From assembly GCF_017349075.1 (NCBI RefSeq), contig NZ_JAFMOF010000004.1:868001-932000 (forward strand): 64,000 nt of DNA, given 5' to 3'. Below are positions 56,001-64,000 of the stretch, piece after piece. Source of the stretch: Streptomyces triculaminicus (GTDB lineage: Bacteria > Actinomycetota > Actinomycetes > Streptomycetales > Streptomycetaceae). The notes under the pieces are model-generated. The model saw only the letters and a list, made by a program, of their open reading frames with translations, was not told where the DNA came from and made no database searches. Numbering within the stretch: position 1 is the stretch's first letter; the number at the start of each line of letters is the position of its first letter. A program made the translations under genes and the position numbers.

Positions 56001-59000
56001 GCCCGCATCCGAGGAACGCGACAGCCGCACCCGCAGCGCGGTCGCCCCCACCGCGTACAGGGAGACTCCCTGCCACGCGAACGGCACTCCCGCCCGTCCC
56101 AGCAGCCCCGTCGGGTGCAGGGCAGTGTCCAGCAGAGCGGGGTGCAGTCCGTACAGGGCGGCGTCGCGCCGTACGCTCTCGGGGAGTTCGACCTCTGCGT
56201 ACAGCTCGTCACCTGCCCGCCAGGCGGCACGGAGCCCCTGGAACACCGGGCCGTACCCGAAGCCCGCCTCCGCGGCTCGGGGGTAGAAGTCGGTGAGGTC
56301 GACGGGCTCGCCGCCGGCGGGCGGCCAGGCGGTCAGGTCGTCCGGTGCCCCGGCCGGGGCTGTGGTGTCGGAGGTCAGGAGACCGGTGGCGTGTCGTACC
56401 CAGGTCTCGTCGTCGCCCTCGGTGCGGGATTCGGGGCGGGAGTAGATCTCGACCGTGCGGGTGCCATCGTGCTGCGGTGCGCCGACGCCGACCTGGAGGT
56501 GCACAGCGCCGTTGCCGGGCAGGACCAAGGGGGCTTCGAGGGTCAGCTCGTCGAGCCGGAGACAACCGGCCTGCTCGCCCGCGTGCAGGGCGAGCTCGAC
56601 GAACGCGGTGCCCGGGAAGACGACCTGGCCGTGCACGGTGTGGTCGGCCAGCCAGGGGTGCGTGCTCGTGGCGAGGCGGCCGGTGAGCAGTACGCCGTCG
56701 CCGGAGGCCAGGGTGACCGCCGCTCCAAGCAGTGGATGGTCGGCGGCGCCGAGTCCCGCGGCGGTGACGTCGCCGGTCGTGGGAAGGACGTCGGGCCAGT
56801 ACGTCCGAAGGTCGAAGGCGTAGGTGGGGAGGTCCACCCGCTTGCCGCCGTACGGCTGCAGCAGCGCGGCCCAGTCGATCCGCGCACCGTGCGTGTGCAG
56901 CTGGGCGAGGGCGGTGACCAGTGCCTCGGATTCGTCGCGGTCGCCTCGCAGGGCGGGAACGGCGACGGCCGCGTCGGTGGCCGTCTGCTGAGCCATGGCG
57001 GACAGCACACCGTCCGGGCCCAGCTCCAGGAAGCGGCTGACGCCCTTGGCACGCAGGGTGCCGACGCCGTCGGCGAAGCGGACGGCGTCGCGGACGTGGC
57101 GCACCCAGTAGCCGGGGGTACGGATCTCCTTCGGGTCGGCGAGCTTCCCGGTCACATTGGAGACGATCGGAATGCGCGGGGCGTGGAAGGTCACCCCACC
57201 TGCCACAGCCGCGAACTCATCGAGCATCGCATCCATACGCGGCGAGTGGAAAGCGTGCGAGACCGTCAGCCGCTTGACCCGACGACCCTGCTCACGCCAC
57301 CCGGCCTCAAGCTCCGCGACAACATCCGCGTCACCGGACACCACCACCGAAGCCGGCCCATTGACTGCAGCAATGCTCACCCGGTCTTCGTAAGAGGCCA
57401 GGGCCTCCGCGACCTCGGACTCCACACCCTCGACAGCAAGCATCGCCCCACCGGACGGCAACGCCTGCATCAACCGACCCCGCGCCGCCACCAACGCACA
57501 CGCATCATCCAGCGACAACACACCCGCCACATGCGCGGCAGCCAACTCACCGATCGAGTGCCCCAGCAGGTAGTCCGGCGTGACACCCCACGACTCCAGC
57601 AGCCGGAAGAGGGCCACTTCCAGCGCAAAAAGCGCCGCCTGCGTGTAGACAGTCTGGTCGATCAGCTCCCCGTCACCGAAGAGAACCTCCCGAACCGGAC
57701 GCTCCAGCTGCGAATCCAGCCGCTCCGCCACCGCATCCAACGCCTCCGCGAACACCGGGAACGCCCCATACAGCCCCGGCCCATCCCGGCCCGCTGCGCC
57801 CCCTGCCCCGTGAACAAGAACGCCGTCTTCCCCGGCACCATCGCACCGGTCACCACACCTGCCCCGGAACCACCCCCGGCGAGCTCCGCCAGCCGAACCA
57901 GAGCCGTCTCACGGTCCGGGGACAGCACCACCGCCCGGTGCTCCAGCACCGCCCGCGTCGTCACCAACGACAGCGCGGTGTCGACCAGTTCGCGGCCCCG
58001 CTGCCCCTGGTCGGCCGTCTCCAGCAGGTCGTGCAGCCGCTCGGCCTGGCCGAGCAGGCTGGCCGCCGACCGGGCGGACAGCAGCAGTGGTACGTACGGC
58101 AGCAGAGGGCCGGCAGCAGGCTGCTCGGCGTCCGGGGACTGCGCCGGCTCCGTGCTCTCCGTCGGCTCCGGGGCCTGCTCCAGAATGATGTGCGCGTTGG
58201 TACCGCTGACACCGAACGACGACACACCTGCTCGGCGCGGGCGGCCGTCGGCCTCCCACGCGCGGCTCTCGGTGAGCACCTCGACCGCGCCCGCCGTCCA
58301 GTCGATGAGCGGGGACCGCTCGTCGGCGTGCAGGGTGCGAGGCAGAACGCCGTGGCGCATGGCCATGACCATCTTGATGATCCCGGCGACACCGGAGGCG
58401 GCCTGGGTGTGACCGATGTTGGACTTGACCGAGCCGAGCCACAGCGGCCGGTCGGCCGGGCGGTCCTGACCGTACGTGGCGAGCAGCGCCTGCGCCTCGA
58501 TCGGGTCGCCCAGCTTCGTACCCGTACCATGCGCCTCGACGGCGTCGATGTCGGCAGTGGTCAGGCCCGAATTGGCGAGCGCTTGGCGGATGACGCGTTC
58601 CTGGGAGGGTCCGTTGGGGGCGGTGAGCCCGTTGGACGCGCCGTCCTGGTTGACGGCGGAGCCCCGCACGACCGCCAGGACCTCGTGACCGTTGCGCCGG
58701 GCGTCCGACAGGCGCTCCACGAGCAGCACGCCGACACCCTCGCCCCAGCCGGTCCCGTCCGCGCCCGCGCCGAACGCCTTGCAACGCCCGTCCGGGGCGA
58801 GGCCGCGCTGGCGGCTGAACTCGACGAACGCCGTGGGCGTCGACATCACGGTGGCGCCGCTGGCGAGCGCGAGGGAGCACTCGCCCCGGCGCAGCGCCTG
58901 GATCGCCATGTGCAGGGCGACCAGCGACGACGAGCACGCGGTGTCCACGGTCACCGCGGGGCCTTCGAGGCCGAAGACGTAACTGATGCGTCCGGACATC

Positions 59001-59563
59001 ACGCTGGCCGCGCTGCCGGTTCCCAGGTAGCCGTCGGAGACGTCCGGGTTGGCGAGCATCAGCGTGCTGTAGTCCTGGCCGTTGGTGCCGGCGAAGACTC
59101 CCGTACGGCTTCTGCGCAGCGACGTCGGATCGATCCCGGCGCGCTCGAACGCCTCCCAGCAGGTCTGCAGCAGCAGCCGCTGCTGCGGATCCATGGCGAG
59201 GGCCTCGCGCGGCGAGATGTCGAAGAGGCCAGCGTCGAACTCGGCCGCGTCCTCGAGGAACGCGCCCTCGCGCCCGTAGGACGTACCGCGCTTGTCCGGG
59301 TCGTCGTCGAAGAGCGTGCCCAGGTCCCAGCCCCGGTCGGCGGGGAAGTCCGCGACGGTGTCCACGCCCGAGGAGACGAGGTGCCACAGCGCGTCCGCGC
59401 TGCGCACTCCGCCGGGGAAGCGGCAGCCGATCCCGATGATCGCGATCGGCTCCGCCTCCCGCTCCTCCGCCTCGCGCAGGCGCTGCCTGGCTTGGCGGAG
59501 TTCGCCGGTCACCCAGCGAAGGTTCTCAACGAGCTTGTCTTCATTCTTTCGGCTGTCGCTCAC
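33135..59563 (-). CDS. Gene B: five-module type I PKS, with one frameshift at 57774
   Basis: Performs five extensions and is very large (about 8,809 aa once the frame is restored). GTG at 59563 follows AGAAGG with a 6-base spacer and lies 23 bp after the stop of gene A. Residues 1-37 form a docking helix (DKLVENLRWVTGELRQARQ). Modules: B1 KS-AT-DH-ER-KR-ACP, B2 KS-AT-KR-ACP, B3 KS-AT-KR-ACP, B4 KS-AT-DH-ER-KR-ACP, B5 KS-AT-KR-ACP. All five ATs are malonyl type. As deposited the first frame (59563-57662) breaks inside the B1 AT and the rest is open from 57755 to 33135. The C-terminus has a dimerisation helix (RRTLASLPLSRLREAGVLDVL) and a recognition tail (MDVDALIETALG) of a different class from genes A and C. 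An automated annotation may show two genes, 57662-59563 and 33135-57755. Confidence 0.95.
36963..37565 (-). repeat. KS block repeat, copy 2 (module B5)
   Basis: Partner of 22071-22673; the only difference noticed is one base near 37178. Confidence 0.88.
38023..44135 (-). other. Module B4: KS-AT(malonyl)-DH-ER-KR-ACP
   Basis: KS about residues 5144-5571. AT about 5676-6018 (GHSIGE 42255-42275; HAFH 41950-41970). DH about 6038-6304 with HAVHGQVVFP (41330-41360) and LFDAALH (40830-40850). ER about 6491-6804 with HAAAGGVGMAAVQ (39610-39660). KR about 6811-7028 is B-type. ACP has ELGFDSL near 38185-38220. Expected product is a fully reduced methylene. From the segment just after the DH to the KR it nearly repeats module B1. 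Confidence 0.92.
38500..40655 (-). repeat. ER-KR cassette repeat, copy 1 (module B4)
   Basis: About 2.15 kb near-identical to 53791-55946 (offset 15,291). It spans the segment just after the DH, the inactive KR-like structural part, the ER and most of the KR. Mismatches are clustered, for example near 38880 and 40090. The coding strand uses more T-ending codons than its neighbours. Confidence 0.88.
44136..48670 (-). other. Module B3: KS-AT(malonyl)-KR-ACP
   Basis: KS about residues 3630-4051 (DTACSSS near 48150-48190; EGHGTGTRLGD). AT about 4153-4494 has GHSIGE and HAFH. KR about 4514-4998 is A-type (LVDTRP in place of LDD; GIWGSAGQAAYAAAN), so an L-hydroxyl. ACP has DLGFDSL near 44290-44330. 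Nothing suggests loss of function. Confidence 0.9.
48671..53312 (-). other. Module B2: KS-AT(malonyl)-KR-ACP, mixed-type KR
   Basis: KS about residues 2084-2511. AT about 2613-2954 has GHSIGE (51439-51457) and HAFH (51135-51150). KR about 2961-3468 has GGTGALG near 49815-49856 and the catalytic Tyr in QAAYAAAN. It combines the B-type VVDD motif with the A-type GVWGSGGQ, so the hydroxyl configuration is uncertain. ACP reads LGFDSL near 48840-48890. No DH or ER. Confidence 0.88.
52588..52862 (-). repeat. KS block repeat, partial copy 3 (module B2)
   Basis: About 275 bp shared with the blocks at 22405-22679 and 37297-37571, around the active-site Cys; one mismatch noticed. Confidence 0.8.
53791..55946 (-). 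repeat. ER-KR cassette repeat, copy 2 (module B1)
   Basis: Partner of 38500-40655. The high-coordinate edge is abrupt at the codons after LTLRSVSAQQ, where the DH ends diverge. Confidence 0.88.
57774..57777 (-). other. Frameshift (one base missing) in the B1 AT domain
   Basis: Here the plus strand reads cagccccggcccatccc with four C. The matching AT segments near 42477, 47047 and 62700 read the same words with five C. The loss turns GMGRGLYGAFPVF into GMGRGCMGRSRC and stops at 57662, while the normal AT resumes in the next frame. One restored C gives a complete AT. Confidence 0.92.
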
Positions 59564-59586
59564 CGGGAACCTTCTGCTGCGTCGGG
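59564..59586 (-). promoter_or_regulatory. A-B intergenic spacer with gene B ribosome binding site
   Basis: Twenty-three bases separate the stop of gene A (59587-59589) from the GTG of gene B. AGAAGG at 59575-59570 (minus strand) is 6 bases before the GTG. Genes A and B are in one operon. Confidence 0.7.

Positions 59587-64000
<4,414 letters not shown>

Larger units (their letters stand above)
53313..59563 (-). other. Module B1: KS-AT(malonyl)-DH-ER-KR-ACP
   Basis: KS about residues 38-461. AT about 574-918 (frameshift right after GQGAQRAGMGRG; GHSIGE 57546-57564; HAFH near 57250). DH about 939-1211 with an intact HTVHGQVVFP (56611-56650) and LLDTALH (56118-56141). ER about 1396-1708 with HAAAGGVGMAAVQ near 54912-54960 and Tyr in ALGSYPD. 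KR about 1713-1941 is B-type (VVDDG, GQANYAAAN). ACP has ELGFDSL near 53465-53505. All reductive motifs look active, so the unit should be a fully reduced methylene. The ER/KR half is duplicated almost unchanged in B4. Confidence 0.92.

Overview
The window is a 64 kb slice of a very large type I modular polyketide synthase (PKS) locus from a high-GC actinomycete, most likely Streptomyces or a close relative. The evidence is GC-rich coding sequence, GTG starts with purine-rich ribosome sites, and colinear KS-AT-KR-ACP modules with actinomycete docking domains. Almost every base is PKS coding sequence on the minus strand. Biosynthesis therefore runs from high to low coordinates, and the long plus-strand reading frames are antisense shadows.

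Layout in transcription order. Gene A (64000 down to 59587, 5' end outside the window) contributes a final KS-AT-KR-ACP module and a C-terminal docking domain. Gene B (59563-33135, about 8,809 aa after correcting one frameshift) has five modules: B1 full reduction, B2 KR, B3 KR, B4 full reduction, B5 KR. Gene C (33104-9421, about 7,894 aa after correcting one frameshift) has five modules: C1 KR with a methylmalonyl AT, C2 DH-KR, C3 KR, C4 KR, C5 KR. Gene D starts at GTG 8987 and runs off the left edge; it holds D1 (KR, methylmalonyl AT) and most of D2 (KR, malonyl AT). A, B and C are separated by only 23 and 30 bp and look co-transcribed. A 433 bp gap between C and D holds the only non-PKS material: palindromic operator-like DNA, a hairpin, a possible promoter, and the 5' stub of a divergent FkbM-like methyltransferase gene that is cut off at the end of gene C.

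The visible stretch covers 13 extension modules (26 backbone carbons). They are predicted to give about ten hydroxylated positions, two fully reduced positions, one possible double bond and two methyl branches: a long, mostly saturated polyol, as in large polyol macrolides. No loading module, thioesterase, tailoring gene or regulator lies in the window, so the product and its ends cannot be named. Eleven of 13 ATs carry malonyl-type motifs (GHSIGE or GHSVGE with HAFH) and two carry methylmalonyl-type motifs (GHSQGE with YASH).

Two features stand out. First, recombination between modules has been extensive: near-identical methylmalonyl-AT, DH/ER/KR, KS and KR blocks, some with codon use unlike the surrounding DNA. 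Second, there are single-base frameshifts in homopolymer runs in both giant genes, which are probably sequencing or assembly errors but matter for any automated annotation.
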